Positions 27,830 through 37,107 of a stretch of DNA of 60,540 nt are shown in pieces (within the stretch, counting starts at the first letter, position 1; each line of letters starts with the position of its first letter). Below the pieces are notes generated by a model. It saw only the letters and a program-made list of their open reading frames with translations, did not search any database and had not been told where the DNA came from. The DNA comes from a candidate division TA06 bacterium 32_111 (GTDB lineage Bacteria > Hydrothermota > 32-111): contig LGFX01000010.1 of NCBI GenBank assembly GCA_001508335.1, positions 1 through 60,540 on the forward strand, given 5' to 3'. Position numbers and translations under genes: made by a program.

Positions 27830-28253
27830 ATACGTCTTAAACATAAATGGTAAAGATTACAAAGTAAAAGTTAACTCACTTGAAGAGAATGTTGCAGACA
27901 TAGAGATAAATGGGAAAAATTACAAAGTAAATTTCAGGCAGTTGGGGAGTGTTGAACAAACTGTAAAGAAAAATGTCCCGTCACAGAATGTTGAAAAACC
28001 AGTTTTACAGAGTGAAAAGAAGAGTGAAAAGGAACAGATAAAAAAAGTCGCTGCTCCTCTCCCAGGTGTTGTCTTGAATGTTCTTGTTAAAGAGGGAGAA
28101 CATGTTAAGGAAGGGCAGGATCTTTTGATAATGGAAGCGATGAAGATGGAAAATGCTATCCATTCTCCATACTCTGGAAAGATAATAAAGGTGAACGTAA
28201 AAAAGGACGATACTGTAGCTGAAGGGGACATTCTTTTTGAAATAGGAGAATAA
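27822..28253 (+). CDS. mmdC: Biotin carrier subunit of the sodium-pump decarboxylase
   Basis: A 143-residue protein. The ATG at 27822 follows AAGGAG; an ATG 15 nt earlier is less likely. After a variable N-terminal domain and a charged linker (residues 45-75), a biotinyl domain contains the canonical EAMKMEN with the biotinylated lysine at K108, and the opposite hairpin DTVAEGDILFEIGE. It shuttles carboxyl groups from the alpha to the beta subunit. It lies 3 nt before the beta subunit gene. Confidence 0.93.
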   Translation: MGEYVLNINGKDYKVKVNSLEENVADIEINGKNYKVNFRQLGSVEQTVKKNVPSQNVEKPVLQSEKKSEKEQIKKVAAPLPGVVLNVLVKEGEHVKEGQDLLIMEAMKMENAIHSPYSGKIIKVNVKKDDTVAEGDILFEIGE

Positions 28254-28256
28254 AAA

Positions 28257-29390
28257 ATGGCTCAACTTTTTCAAACATTTTTTTCTATGACAGGTTTTGC
28301 TAATTTGGATTACAAATATCTTATAATGATCTTTGTTGGGATAATTTTTATATATCTTGCCATAAAAAAAGAATATGAACCTTTACTTCTTCTTCCAATA
28401 GGTTTTGGAATTCTCATTGGGAACATTCCACTTATGCTTGGTTTAAATGTTGGTGTATATGAAAAGGGAAGTGTTTTGAATTATCTTTATTTTGGAGTTT
28501 TGCATGGGATATATCCACCTCTCATATTTCTTGGAATTGGTGCGATGACCGATTTTTCTACACTACTTTCAAATCCAAAAACTTTACTACTTGGTGCTGC
28601 AGCCCAACTTGGAATATTTACAACTTTTATAGGTGCATACCTTTTAGGGTTCTCACTACCTGAAGCAGGCTCCATAGGGATAATTGGAGGGGCTGATGGA
28701 CCTACCGCTATATTTTTGACATCAAAACTTGCTCCAACACTTCTTGGACCTATAGCCATAGCTGCTTACTCCTATATGGCTTTAGTTCCAGTAATCCAGC
28801 CACCTATAATGAAACTTTTAACGACAAAAAAAGAAAGATTGATAAGAATGAAAAAACCAAGACCTGTTAAGAAAACTGAAAAGATAATTTTCCCAATTGC
28901 AGGTTTTTTGATTACTACGATGATCGTTCCTGCTGGTATACCACTTCTTGGAATGCTTTTTTTGGGCAATCTTTTAAGAGAGAGTGGTGTGACAACCAGA
29001 CTTGCAAAAACAGCATCAACAGCACTTATAGATATTTGTACTATAATGATAGGAGTTTGTGTTGGTGCATCAACGCAGGCGAATATATTCTTAACTTCTT
29101 CCTCTCTAAAGATCTTTGTTCTTGGTGCATTGGCTTTCGCTTTCTCCTCAGCAGGTGGAGTACTCTTTGCAAAATTCTTGAATCTTTTTTTAAAACCTGA
29201 GGATAAGATAAACCCTTTAATAGGTGCTGCTGGAGTTTCAGCTGTTCCAGATTCAGCAAGGGTTGCTGAATCTGTAGGCCTTCAGGATGATCCACAAAAC
29301 CATCTTTTAATGCATGCAATGGGACCTAATGTTGCTGGAGTTATAGGCTCAGCTATAGCTGCTGGTATTTTGCTTTCATTTTTCAAATAA
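28257..29390 (+). CDS. mmdB: Sodium-pump decarboxylase beta subunit
   Basis: A 377-residue polytopic membrane protein of the OadB/MmdB/GcdB family that decarboxylates carboxybiotin and exports Na+. Diagnostic segments include the early LLLPIGFGILIGNIP, the first re-entrant region GSIGIIGGADGPTAIF, and the second GAAGVSAVPDSARVA near residue 330, with LMHAMGPNVAGVIGSA at the end. The gene order alpha, delta, biotin, beta matches the methylmalonyl-CoA decarboxylase operon of Veillonella. Confidence 0.95.
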   Translation: MAQLFQTFFSMTGFANLDYKYLIMIFVGIIFIYLAIKKEYEPLLLLPIGFGILIGNIPLMLGLNVGVYEKGSVLNYLYFGVLHGIYPPLIFLGIGAMTDFSTLLSNPKTLLLGAAAQLGIFTTFIGAYLLGFSLPEAGSIGIIGGADGPTAIFLTSKLAPTLLGPIAIAAYSYMALVPVIQPPIMKLLTTKKERLIRMKKPRPVKKTEKIIFPIAGFLITTMIVPAGIPLLGMLFLGNLLRESGVTTRLAKTASTALIDICTIMIGVCVGASTQANIFLTSSSLKIFVLGALAFAFSSAGGVLFAKFLNLFLKPEDKINPLIGAAGVSAVPDSARVAESVGLQDDPQNHLLMHAMGPNVAGVIGSAIAAGILLSFFK

Positions 29391-29396
29391 TTATTA

Positions 29397-29424
29397 TTGT
29401 CAACTCACCGTTTTTTTATATAAT
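29397..29424 (+). promoter_or_regulatory. Sigma-70-like promoter, leaderless type (histidine kinase operon)
   Basis: TTGTCA (29397-29402), a 16-bp spacer, a perfect TATAAT (29419-29424), six bases, then the ATG at 29431. No ribosome-binding site. Confidence 0.7.
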
Positions 29425-29430
29425 TAAAGA

Positions 29431-30828
29431 ATGGAATTTAAGTCTATATTAGGGAAAAGAGTTTTTCTCTCTCTATTTTTATTATTTTTAATATTATCCG
29501 ATATAATATTCTCAGTTTATCTGAATCTATTGATAAATTATTATGAAAACGATTATATTAACGATAATTATAAAAAGATTTCAGATTTTAAAAAAAGGTA
29601 CGATGAAGAGTTTTCATCCTACAACTCTTTACAGGAATTTTTTTTGAAAAGACAGGATTTTTTTGAAAAGGATATAAAAAGTTTAAATTTGCATTCATAT
29701 TTTATAACAGATTCTTCTTTTTATCCTTTCATAACTTCAAAAAATTTTTCCTTTAAAGATAGTCAGATAAGATACTTTTTACTCCCTCTTTTAAAAGAGA
29801 ATATTAGCATGAGATTTTTTTATAAAGACCTTGATATATATACTACCAAAATCAGTAATGGGAAAAATAAAGATATTTTTATGATACTTAATTTTAAAAG
29901 TAACAACTTTTTTCTTAAAAGGATCATCCTTTATTTTATCGTATACAAATCAGTACTTTTGGTTTTAACAGTTATAAGCATAATATCACTTCTCAAAAGT
30001 ATAGAAAGGCCTATCGAAAAGATGGGTCAGATAACAAAACTTGTTGGAATGGATCTTAACTATGATAATCCTGATAGTTTTGTAAAAGTTTTTAAAGACT
30101 CACTCGAGAATCTAATAGAATCACAGAAGTTGGAAAAGGATGCTAACGCCATTTTGAATAAGAGGGTGAAAGAACTTGAAGAGAACTTCAGGTTGAAAGA
30201 TGGATTGTTGAAACTCTCTGAAATAACCTCAGGCATTGCGCATCAATTGAATAACAGTCTTGGCTCCTCTATTGGTCTTCTACAGAAAGGTTTAGAAAAT
30301 GGTGATTTTAATCTTGTAAAAACAGTCATAGAGGATTTGAAAAAACTTTCATATTTTACAAAAAAATTTCTAGAGTTTTCTAAAGACGAAAAACCTTATT
30401 TGGTTAAAAGTGAATTGAAGCAAATCGTTGAAAGGGTTGCTGAAAGGTTCCCTCTCGATTGTTCAAAGGATTTCCCTGAAGAAAAAGTTTTCGTTGAAAC
30501 CGATCCTGTACTTTTAGAGCAGGTTCTTTTCAACATTTTTGATAACATTTATAAATATTCTAAAGATAAAAAAGTTGATATAACAATAAAAAATCTTATA
30601 GAAAAGATAGAGATCGGTATAGTAGATTCTGGACCAGGTTTTCCTGAAGAGGTACTTGAAAAATTGTACAGTCCTTTTAATGAAAATGCTAAAGGAATAG
30701 GACTCGGTATTCCAATAATAATAAAGATATGCACGATTTTAAATATAGATTATAAATTTACAAATTTCAACGGTAGGGGAAAAATCGTTTTGGTTTTAAA
30801 AAATGAAGAAAAGAATTTTGATAGTTGA
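29431..30828 (+). CDS. Membrane sensor histidine kinase
   Basis: A 465-residue kinase with a helix at residues 10-35, an extracytoplasmic sensor of about 130 residues, and a second helix near 165-190. The phosphoacceptor is H271 in SGIAHQLNNSLGS, the NtrB/PilS-like H box. The ATPase domain has the N box NIFDNIYKYSKD, G1 DSGPGFPEEV and G2 GIGLGIPI. It overlaps the regulator gene by 26 nt, so the two are a cognate pair. The signal is unknown. Confidence 0.92.
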   Translation: MEFKSILGKRVFLSLFLLFLILSDIIFSVYLNLLINYYENDYINDNYKKISDFKKRYDEEFSSYNSLQEFFLKRQDFFEKDIKSLNLHSYFITDSSFYPFITSKNFSFKDSQIRYFLLPLLKENISMRFFYKDLDIYTTKISNGKNKDIFMILNFKSNNFFLKRIILYFIVYKSVLLVLTVISIISLLKSIERPIEKMGQITKLVGMDLNYDNPDSFVKVFKDSLENLIESQKLEKDANAILNKRVKELEENFRLKDGLLKLSEITSGIAHQLNNSLGSSIGLLQKGLENGDFNLVKTVIEDLKKLSYFTKKFLEFSKDEKPYLVKSELKQIVERVAERFPLDCSKDFPEEKVFVETDPVLLEQVLFNIFDNIYKYSKDKKVDITIKNLIEKIEIGIVDSGPGFPEEVLEKLYSPFNENAKGIGLGIPIIIKICTILNIDYKFTNFNGRGKIVLVLKNEEKNFDS

Positions 30829-32080
30829 GGATAACCAATCTTTTAGAAAATTTCTAAAAGAGAGTTTAAAAAATGATTTCGATATTGAAGAAGTAAGAAG
30901 TGTTTCTGAGTTTGATGAGGTATTTTTTAGATTCAAATACTCTTTGGTTATTCTTGATATCAAGTTGCCGGATGGAAGCGGAGTTGAACTTTTAAAAAAA
31001 ATTAGAAGTTCAGACAGGGAAGTGAAAGTTGTTATACTGACAGCGTATGGTGATATACCTCTTGCTATTGAATGCATAAAAAAAGGTGCTAACGATTTCT
31101 GGCAAAAACCTATAGATTATGATATTCTCATAAAAAAGGTAAAAAATATTTTAAGGGATAGCTCTTTCAAGGAAATTGAAAAGGAGTATGTTGGAATTTC
31201 TCAAAATAGTATAGAGGTTAGAGAGGATATAAAAAAGTGTTCTGCAACGGATGTCAATGTAATAATAATAGGACCTGTTGGGTCTGGTAAAACTCTGGTA
31301 TCAGAACTTATCCACAGATATTCTAATAGAGAAGGGAAAAATTTTGTTGAAATAGATTTCGCATCCCTTAATAAAAATCTTATCGAGAGTGAACTTTTTG
31401 GTGTTTCAAAAGGAGCATTTACAGGGGCTTTGGTTTCAAGGGATGGATTTTTGAAGATTTCAGATGGGGGAACAGTTATTTTAAAAAACCTTGATGCTGT
31501 CGATATTTACATTCAGGGAAAAATTCTAAAATTTCTTGATACAAAATCTTTCTATCCGGTAGGTTCGAATAGGGAAGAAAGAATTGATACGAGGATAATC
31601 TCAATTTTTTCCGAAGAACCTGAAAATCTTGTTGAAAAGGGATATTTGAGAAGGGACCTGCTTTTCAGGTTGAATGTTTACAGAATAAAGATTTTACCAC
31701 TCAGAGAAAGAAGAGAGGATATCCCTCCCCTTGCCAATTTTCTTATAGATAAACTTGAAAAAAAACTCTCGTTAAAAAGAAGAGAAGATTATAACTCTTT
31801 TATTGAAAAGATTATAGGTTTCGAATTTCATGGAAATGTTAAAGAACTTGAAAATTTTTTGGAAGTTTATCTTTTGGAAAAGGATTTTAATATTGATAGA
31901 TACAACTTCAAGGGTGGTTTGAAAGATCTTGTTAAAGAAAAGACCAAAGAGGTCGAAAAGGAAGAGATATTAAAAACTTTGAGGATGGTTAAATGGAACA
32001 GAATGAAAGCGTCAAAAATTTTGAAAATAAGTTATAGGAGTTTACTTGAAAAGATAAAGGAGTATAAAATTGAAAAGTAA
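30803..32080 (+). CDS. NtrC-family response regulator with degenerate Walker B
   Basis: A 425-residue regulator: receiver domain with phosphoacceptor D52 and intact E9/D10, T80 and K102; a sigma-54-interaction AAA+ domain with Walker A GPVGSGKT (157-164) and GAFTGA (204-209); and a Fis-type C-terminal helix-turn-helix (KASKILKISYRSLLEKI). The Walker B stretch, normally LFLDEI, reads VILKNL, and the sensor I stretch, normally AATN, reads SIFS. ATP hydrolysis is therefore doubtful even though the sigma-54 contact loop is kept. No sigma-54 promoter was found next to it. Confidence 0.88.
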   Translation: MKKRILIVEDNQSFRKFLKESLKNDFDIEEVRSVSEFDEVFFRFKYSLVILDIKLPDGSGVELLKKIRSSDREVKVVILTAYGDIPLAIECIKKGANDFWQKPIDYDILIKKVKNILRDSSFKEIEKEYVGISQNSIEVREDIKKCSATDVNVIIIGPVGSGKTLVSELIHRYSNREGKNFVEIDFASLNKNLIESELFGVSKGAFTGALVSRDGFLKISDGGTVILKNLDAVDIYIQGKILKFLDTKSFYPVGSNREERIDTRIISIFSEEPENLVEKGYLRRDLLFRLNVYRIKILPLRERREDIPPLANFLIDKLEKKLSLKRREDYNSFIEKIIGFEFHGNVKELENFLEVYLLEKDFNIDRYNFKGGLKDLVKEKTKEVEKEEILKTLRMVKWNRMKASKILKISYRSLLEKIKEYKIEK

Positions 32081-33377
32081 AAATTTTGTCCTTGAAAATG
32101 TTAAATATTATGATACGGATCAAAACAGGTTGATCTTCAAGAAAAAAATTTTTGTTAAGGATGGTAAATTCTCCTTTAATTGTAAAGGTGATTCAAAAGA
32201 TTATATTAAGTTGGATTGTTCAAAATATTTTCTTTTCCCATCCTTTATCCAGATTCATACACATATATGTCAGAACCTCGCGAAAGGGTATGCAGAGGAG
32301 ATGGGACTTTACGATTGGTTGCAAAAAAGGATAATCCCTTATGAAAGAAGTTTAAGTAAAAAAATTTTATCTTTATCATGTAAACTTTCACTCTATGAAC
32401 TTATAGATTCTGGAACAACAACAATCCTTGATATGGGAACCTTCAACTATCAGGATGTTATTTTTGAAGAGATAGAGAACTCAAATATTAGAGGTTTTTC
32501 CGGGAATGTTTTTATGGATAGAGAGTTCGGTGGTTTTAAAACAGATTTGAAAAATTATAAAAAAACTACCCGAGAGTTGGTCGAGAAAAGTAAAGATTAC
32601 AAAAATGTGACCTATGTCCTATGTCCAAGGTTCGTTCCCGGTGTTACTAAAAAAGGTATCAAAACTCTTTTAGAGTTGAGAGATAAATACTCTCTTACCG
32701 TTCATACCCATTCTTCCGAAACTATTGAAGAAAACGATTTCACCTTAAAAAAATATAAACTTTCAAATGTCGAATTTTTTAAAGAAACCGGTCTTCTTGA
32801 TGGTAACGTTGTTCTTGCGCACTGTATATTTTTAAGTGAAAAGGATATAAAAATTTTAAAAGAAAAGAAAGTAAATGTTGCTCATTGCCCTTCGGCAAAT
32901 GGAAAGTTAAAAAATGGAATAGCTGATATTACAAGATTTTATGGGGAAGGTATAAACGTTGGAATAGGTTCCGATGGTGCTCCTTGCAACAACAACATGA
33001 ATCAGATTCTTGAGATGAGAGTAGCAAAACTCTATCAAAATGTAAAGCATAACAAAAGTGGTTTACCATCAAAGAATATATTTGAAATGGCTACAAAGAA
33101 TGGAGCCAAATCTTTGAAACTTGAAAATAGAACGGGTATTGTAAAAGATGGATACGATGCTGATTTTATTCTTGTTGAGGATGATATAAATCTTTCTCCT
33201 TTCAATAAGGATGTAGCATCATCTTTAATATTCTCTCTTTATCCAGAAAATATCAAATATGTTTTCTCACGCGGAATACCTTTAAAATATGCTGGCAAAG
33301 TACTTATGTATGATAAAAAAGAACTTTTAAAGGAAAGAAAAAAAATATTAAAATATCTTTTTTCTGACAGGTTTTAA
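32070..33377 (+). CDS. Amidohydrolase family protein (MtaD/SsnA/guanine deaminase-like)
   Basis: A 435-residue TIM-barrel metal-dependent hydrolase. The TTG at 32070 is favoured by AAAGGAG seven bases upstream. Metal ligands: QIHTHICQN (H63, H65), VHTHSSET, AHCIFLSEKD and the aspartate in GSDGAPCNNN. The pattern fits deaminases of aminated heterocycles such as adenosine-type, guanine-type or S-adenosylhomocysteine substrates. A formiminoglutamate deiminase (HutF) role, which would complete histidine degradation, is possible but the local motifs do not favour it. Its 3' end overlaps the convergent barrel gene by 30 bp. Confidence 0.82.
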   Translation: MKSKNFVLENVKYYDTDQNRLIFKKKIFVKDGKFSFNCKGDSKDYIKLDCSKYFLFPSFIQIHTHICQNLAKGYAEEMGLYDWLQKRIIPYERSLSKKILSLSCKLSLYELIDSGTTTILDMGTFNYQDVIFEEIENSNIRGFSGNVFMDREFGGFKTDLKNYKKTTRELVEKSKDYKNVTYVLCPRFVPGVTKKGIKTLLELRDKYSLTVHTHSSETIEENDFTLKKYKLSNVEFFKETGLLDGNVVLAHCIFLSEKDIKILKEKKVNVAHCPSANGKLKNGIADITRFYGEGINVGIGSDGAPCNNNMNQILEMRVAKLYQNVKHNKSGLPSKNIFEMATKNGAKSLKLENRTGIVKDGYDADFILVEDDINLSPFNKDVASSLIFSLYPENIKYVFSRGIPLKYAGKVLMYDKKELLKERKKILKYLFSDRF

Positions 33378-35300
33378 TTCTTTCGTTATTCCGAAATCTA
33401 TTGTGAAATCAGATTTCAACTTGTTAACATTTATATACATTATAAGGTTTGGAAAAACGAACTGATAACCTTCAGGGAGTTTGGGAACCTCTACAATGTA
33501 AGCACCCATTGGAAGGTTTGAAATAGTGTAAAAACCATTAATATCTGTATAAGTGTATCTGTCTGAATCTTTAATCCTTACTATAACACCACTGACACCC
33601 TCTTCGTTTTCATCCTTTATTCCATCTTTGTTCAAATCTATGAAAACGTATCCTGAAATTGACCCAAGTTTTATAAGTGGGATATCAACAGACTTTTTTG
33701 TGAAATTTTCAACATCCACAAAATAGTGTTCTTTTATATCAAAGTAAGCAGGGATCTTATTCTTATCTATTGAAATTTTATATTTCCCAGGTTTTAAAAA
33801 TTTAAAGGAATAAAAACCATTCTTATCACTTTTTGTAAATAGGGTATCATTAAGAGTTATCATAAGATTTTTTAAAGGAAGATCATCACCATCAAAGATA
33901 GAGTTGTTATTTTTGTCGTAAAATACCCTACCACTTAAAATTCCTGAATAGAAGTTATCGAGTGCCCCTATTAAACTCAATTTTGTTTGAAGTTCGAGAA
34001 AAACCTTTTCAAAATATTTTATGTTCAACCTGTTTGTAAAGGTGTAATTTTTATAATTTATTGAAAAATCAAAATGGTTACCGATGACTGAGGTTTTATT
34101 AAAATTCCCGAAATCTACACCATATTCGAAATTTAGAATTTTTTCAACCCTCCATCTAACATAGTTTGTAACGAAATAATCGGTTACTGTATCCCTTTTT
34201 GTAAGTTTGAATGTTGAACCTATATTTGTTCCATTGTAAAAATTGTATGAAATATTGGAGTAAAAGTTTTTGTTTGTGTTATTTGAAAACTCTTCATTTG
34301 AGAAGTTAAAGTTGAAATAAAAGTTTTTAAACCATTTAGATATGTTAAGACCCAAAACCTTTCCAAAAATATTTTTCTGAGAGATTTTTCTGTATACTTC
34401 GTAAGATATATCCAACTTCGGAACAGGAGAAAAAAAGAGAGAACTTTTAACACCATACCTATCGTAAGAGGAGTTATCATCTGAAAAGATGTTATACCTT
34501 GAAAAATTCAAATTTAAAGAGGCAAAATTAAAAATTTTTGTTGTTTGATAGAAATTCAAATATGTTCTGCCATTCTCTCTGTAAAAAAGAGAGAAATCGG
34601 AAAAATTTTCAGGTTCATTGACTAAAATTAATGATGAGGAAAAGTATTTTGTTAAAAAATGAGTTTTAACACTGTAAGAATATTTTATTGTTGTTGTATC
34701 TACACCAAAATAGTTATAATGTTTTTTGAATGTTAGGTCTAAAAAAAGTTTATCGAAAAATCTCAAAGAGTGGTTTATTCCTAAAAGTTTTTGAGATGTT
34801 ATAGGTGACCATAAAGATCTATCATCTCTTGAGAATAGAAAAAATTTTGTTGTGTCATTTTTTGTAATCGATAATGGTATAAGTGTTCCAAATACACTTC
34901 TGTTAAGATCAATTTGTTGAAAAATCTGATTTGAAACTGCGTTGTCCTTTCCCAAAAAAAATTCAAATCCTGTAAATTTGTACCGTAACGATAATCTGAA
35001 TCCTCTAAGATAGAATTGTAAGAATCTGTAAGGTAAAATATCTCCTCCCTCAAAACTGTTATACCCATTTTCAAAAGTTTTTAAATAGTACAGGTAAAAG
35101 TTGGAAGGGAAGAGTTGGTATAACTGTAAATAGAAATCTGTCCTTTGATTTTCTATTTCAGAAAAGTACCTTAAATTTATGTATGGGGAATAATATTTCG
35201 AATTTGAGTAAAGATAGTTATCAAAAGAGATATCATAATAACTTTCAGAAAAAACTAAAATAAAAAATAAAATTGTAATAGGAAAAAAAATTTTTCTCAT
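33348..35300 (-). CDS. Outer-membrane barrel-like protein with C-terminal SdrD-like domains (possible fibre export pore)
   Basis: A 650-residue protein with a signal peptide (about residues 1-19), then some 420 residues of alternating aromatic strands typical of an outer-membrane beta-barrel. The C-terminal third holds two SdrD/carboxypeptidase-regulatory-like domains, each opening with a calcium-loop-like sequence: GRVFYDKNNNSIFDGDD near 450 and GYVFIDLNKDGIKDENEEG near 555. It is the last gene after a chaperone-like gene and two small secreted proteins. By position it could be a usher-like export pore, but it is shorter than classical ushers (about 800) and lacks a recognisable plug. No ribosome-binding site is evident. 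Confidence 0.6.
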   Translation of the reverse strand: MRKIFFPITILFFILVFSESYYDISFDNYLYSNSKYYSPYINLRYFSEIENQRTDFYLQLYQLFPSNFYLYYLKTFENGYNSFEGGDILPYRFLQFYLRGFRLSLRYKFTGFEFFLGKDNAVSNQIFQQIDLNRSVFGTLIPLSITKNDTTKFFLFSRDDRSLWSPITSQKLLGINHSLRFFDKLFLDLTFKKHYNYFGVDTTTIKYSYSVKTHFLTKYFSSSLILVNEPENFSDFSLFYRENGRTYLNFYQTTKIFNFASLNLNFSRYNIFSDDNSSYDRYGVKSSLFFSPVPKLDISYEVYRKISQKNIFGKVLGLNISKWFKNFYFNFNFSNEEFSNNTNKNFYSNISYNFYNGTNIGSTFKLTKRDTVTDYFVTNYVRWRVEKILNFEYGVDFGNFNKTSVIGNHFDFSINYKNYTFTNRLNIKYFEKVFLELQTKLSLIGALDNFYSGILSGRVFYDKNNNSIFDGDDLPLKNLMITLNDTLFTKSDKNGFYSFKFLKPGKYKISIDKNKIPAYFDIKEHYFVDVENFTKKSVDIPLIKLGSISGYVFIDLNKDGIKDENEEGVSGVIVRIKDSDRYTYTDINGFYTISNLPMGAYIVEVPKLPEGYQFVFPNLIMYINVNKLKSDFTIDFGITKELKPVRKKIF

Positions 35301-35309
35301 CCCTATATT

Positions 35310-36074
35310 TCAATCGATCTTGATGACCTTTTCACCTTCAAGGATCTCATTACCTGAATAATCTATACTAACTTTTATAGTGTATGTTCCCTTTAAAAGT
35401 TGAGTCTTTATAGGGAATGAAATTGTTGTTTTAGTTTCGGGTAAGGATACCTTTTCTAAAATATCATCCTGAAAAATAATTTTTTCATCTTTTAATATCT
35501 TCATAACCCCTTTTATCCTTAAATGGACATTACCTGTATTTTCGAATATTGTCTTTACTGAATAATCCTTTTTGTCAAAATCAAGTCCAACGATATCACC
35601 ATTTTTTACTGTTGTTCCTGCTATAGTTGAGTATATCGTACATCCAACCCTTCCGGAAACGAGCAAGATACTTGAACCTGTTGGATTGAAAGGAGTTGAT
35701 TCGAAAAATACCATAGACCAGTAATCACCAAAAACATTTTTTGGAACTGAAAGGGTAAACCTTATATCTTGAGAAGAGTTTGGAGTTATATTGAACTCCT
35801 GTGGATTAACATAAATCCAGTTTGAGCATGAGTTTTTAAGTTTCCCTGCTGCGAAATATTTCACATTGTTATCAATATCTAAAGCCCAATCAACAGTATA
35901 TATTTTAATATGGAGTATAGAGTCTGTTGTATTTTGAACATTTATAGTAAAATTTTTTACCTCCTCAGGTCTAACTGTAAATTCATATTTGGGAGGTGAG
36001 ATGTTAAAACCGATCTGTGAAAAAGTTTTTACAGACAATGTTAAAATAACAACATATCTTATAAATTTTAACAT
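35310..36074 (-). CDS. Secreted chaperone-like protein (PapD-like/immunoglobulin fold)
   Basis: A 254-residue protein with a signal peptide and two beta-sandwich-like halves. The first resembles fimbrial-chaperone N-domains: GFNISPPKYEFTVRPEE, then a FTINVQNTT strand, and VPKNVFGDYWSMVFFES. The second half has a ENTGNVHLRIKG segment as in immunoglobulin-like domains. It lies between two small secreted proteins and the barrel gene, the order found in chaperone-usher operons. The assignment is by fold-like pattern and context. GGAGGT precedes the ATG. Confidence 0.55.
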   Translation of the reverse strand: MLKFIRYVVILTLSVKTFSQIGFNISPPKYEFTVRPEEVKNFTINVQNTTDSILHIKIYTVDWALDIDNNVKYFAAGKLKNSCSNWIYVNPQEFNITPNSSQDIRFTLSVPKNVFGDYWSMVFFESTPFNPTGSSILLVSGRVGCTIYSTIAGTTVKNGDIVGLDFDKKDYSVKTIFENTGNVHLRIKGVMKILKDEKIIFQDDILEKVSLPETKTTISFPIKTQLLKGTYTIKVSIDYSGNEILEGEKVIKID

Positions 36075-36090
36075 CCCACCTCCACAGATT

Positions 36091-36630
36091 TTATAAACTT
36101 GTTATAGTGTATGTGAGTGTAACAGTTGATGATGGATCAATCTCTGGGTCATCAGGCTCCCATTTGAACTCTATCGCTTGATTTTTTGCTGTCCAACCTG
36201 TAAGTCTTGGACCTGTTTCAACGTTAACGGATGCTGTGGAAAATGGCGTCCAAGGTGCTAGGGGTGTCGGTGTTCCATCTGTTGTTATTGGTGTTCCACT
36301 TGGTGCAAAGAAGAGTTGTGAAACTGGAACATCAGCGGAAAAATCACCTGATGCTATAACATCGAGAGTGTAACCAGCCGTTGCATTGCAGAAGATATCC
36401 ATAAGTATTTCAGTTTCACCACCATTTGGGAAATAGTAGGCAGGGAATGTTGCTGGTATAGCAACACTTGTCAGATCAAAAAGAAGGGCACCTGCATTTG
36501 TAATATTTATTCCAACCCTTGCTGGAATAAGAATCTGAACATCAACATTGTCAGATGCTGTAGCTCCAAATACTGGAAGAACTACAAGAGAAAGCAAGAT
36601 GACTGTGAAAATTGTTAAAAGTTTTTTCAT
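36091..36630 (-). CDS. Small secreted beta-rich protein, pilin/fibre-subunit-like
   Basis: A 179-residue protein with a clear signal peptide (cleavage near GATA at about residue 25). The mature part begins DNVDVQILIPARVGINI and is rich in Thr, Pro, Ala and beta-strand pattern, with a C-terminal strand STVTLTYTIT. This resembles fimbrial or surface-layer subunits (CS1/DUF4402-like patterns), but no firm family is recognised. It has the strongest ribosome-binding site in the locus (AAGGAGGT), consistent with high expression. Only one cysteine is visible, in the central segment. Confidence 0.6.
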   Translation of the reverse strand: MKKLLTIFTVILLSLVVLPVFGATASDNVDVQILIPARVGINITNAGALLFDLTSVAIPATFPAYYFPNGGETEILMDIFCNATAGYTLDVIASGDFSADVPVSQLFFAPSGTPITTDGTPTPLAPWTPFSTASVNVETGPRLTGWTAKNQAIEFKWEPDDPEIDPSSTVTLTYTITSL

Positions 36631-36639
36631 AAGACCTCC

Positions 36640-37107
36640 TTAGTATATTGAGTTTAACGTGAATCTAAGTTTTGTATTGTATCTTCCAGATGGGTCATCC
36701 CATCTTATCTTCATTCTAAAATCTATATCTACATCATAACCGTTATCACCTGTTTTATCCCCTGAAGCGATGGTAATAGGGTTTGCAAGGGATAGTGGGG
36801 TAAAGTTACCCTTTTTACCTCTTAATTCCAACCTTTCAATATTTATAACATCACCATCTGTTGAAACAAGATTATCCAAAGGTTCTACAGTTAAAACCCA
36901 CTTTACGTTACTTTTTACCTTAACTGTTATACCCTTTAATTTTACCACCTCCTTCATATCAGGTTTTATCTCTCCTAAATCAATTTTTGATGATGAAAGT
37001 TCAAGTAACAATACTTCTTGATTTTCAACATTAAGATCAGTTTCAACACTGTAAGAAGCGAACAAAAATAAAGGTAAAATAAAAATCAAACTTAAAAACC
37101 TACTCAT
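36640..37107 (-). CDS. Second small secreted beta-rich protein of the same locus
   Basis: A 155-residue protein starting at the ATG at 37107 that overlaps the receiver gene's stop; an upstream in-frame TTG lies inside that gene. It has a signal peptide (about residues 1-17), then a mature domain of strands such as LLLELSSSKIDLGEIKP and a C-terminal YNTKLRFTLNS. Size, export signal and beta pattern are like those of the following gene, so the two may be major and minor subunits. No known family recognised. Confidence 0.6.
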   Translation of the reverse strand: MSRFLSLIFILPLFLFASYSVETDLNVENQEVLLLELSSSKIDLGEIKPDMKEVVKLKGITVKVKSNVKWVLTVEPLDNLVSTDGDVINIERLELRGKKGNFTPLSLANPITIASGDKTGDNGYDVDIDFRMKIRWDDPSGRYNTKLRFTLNSIY

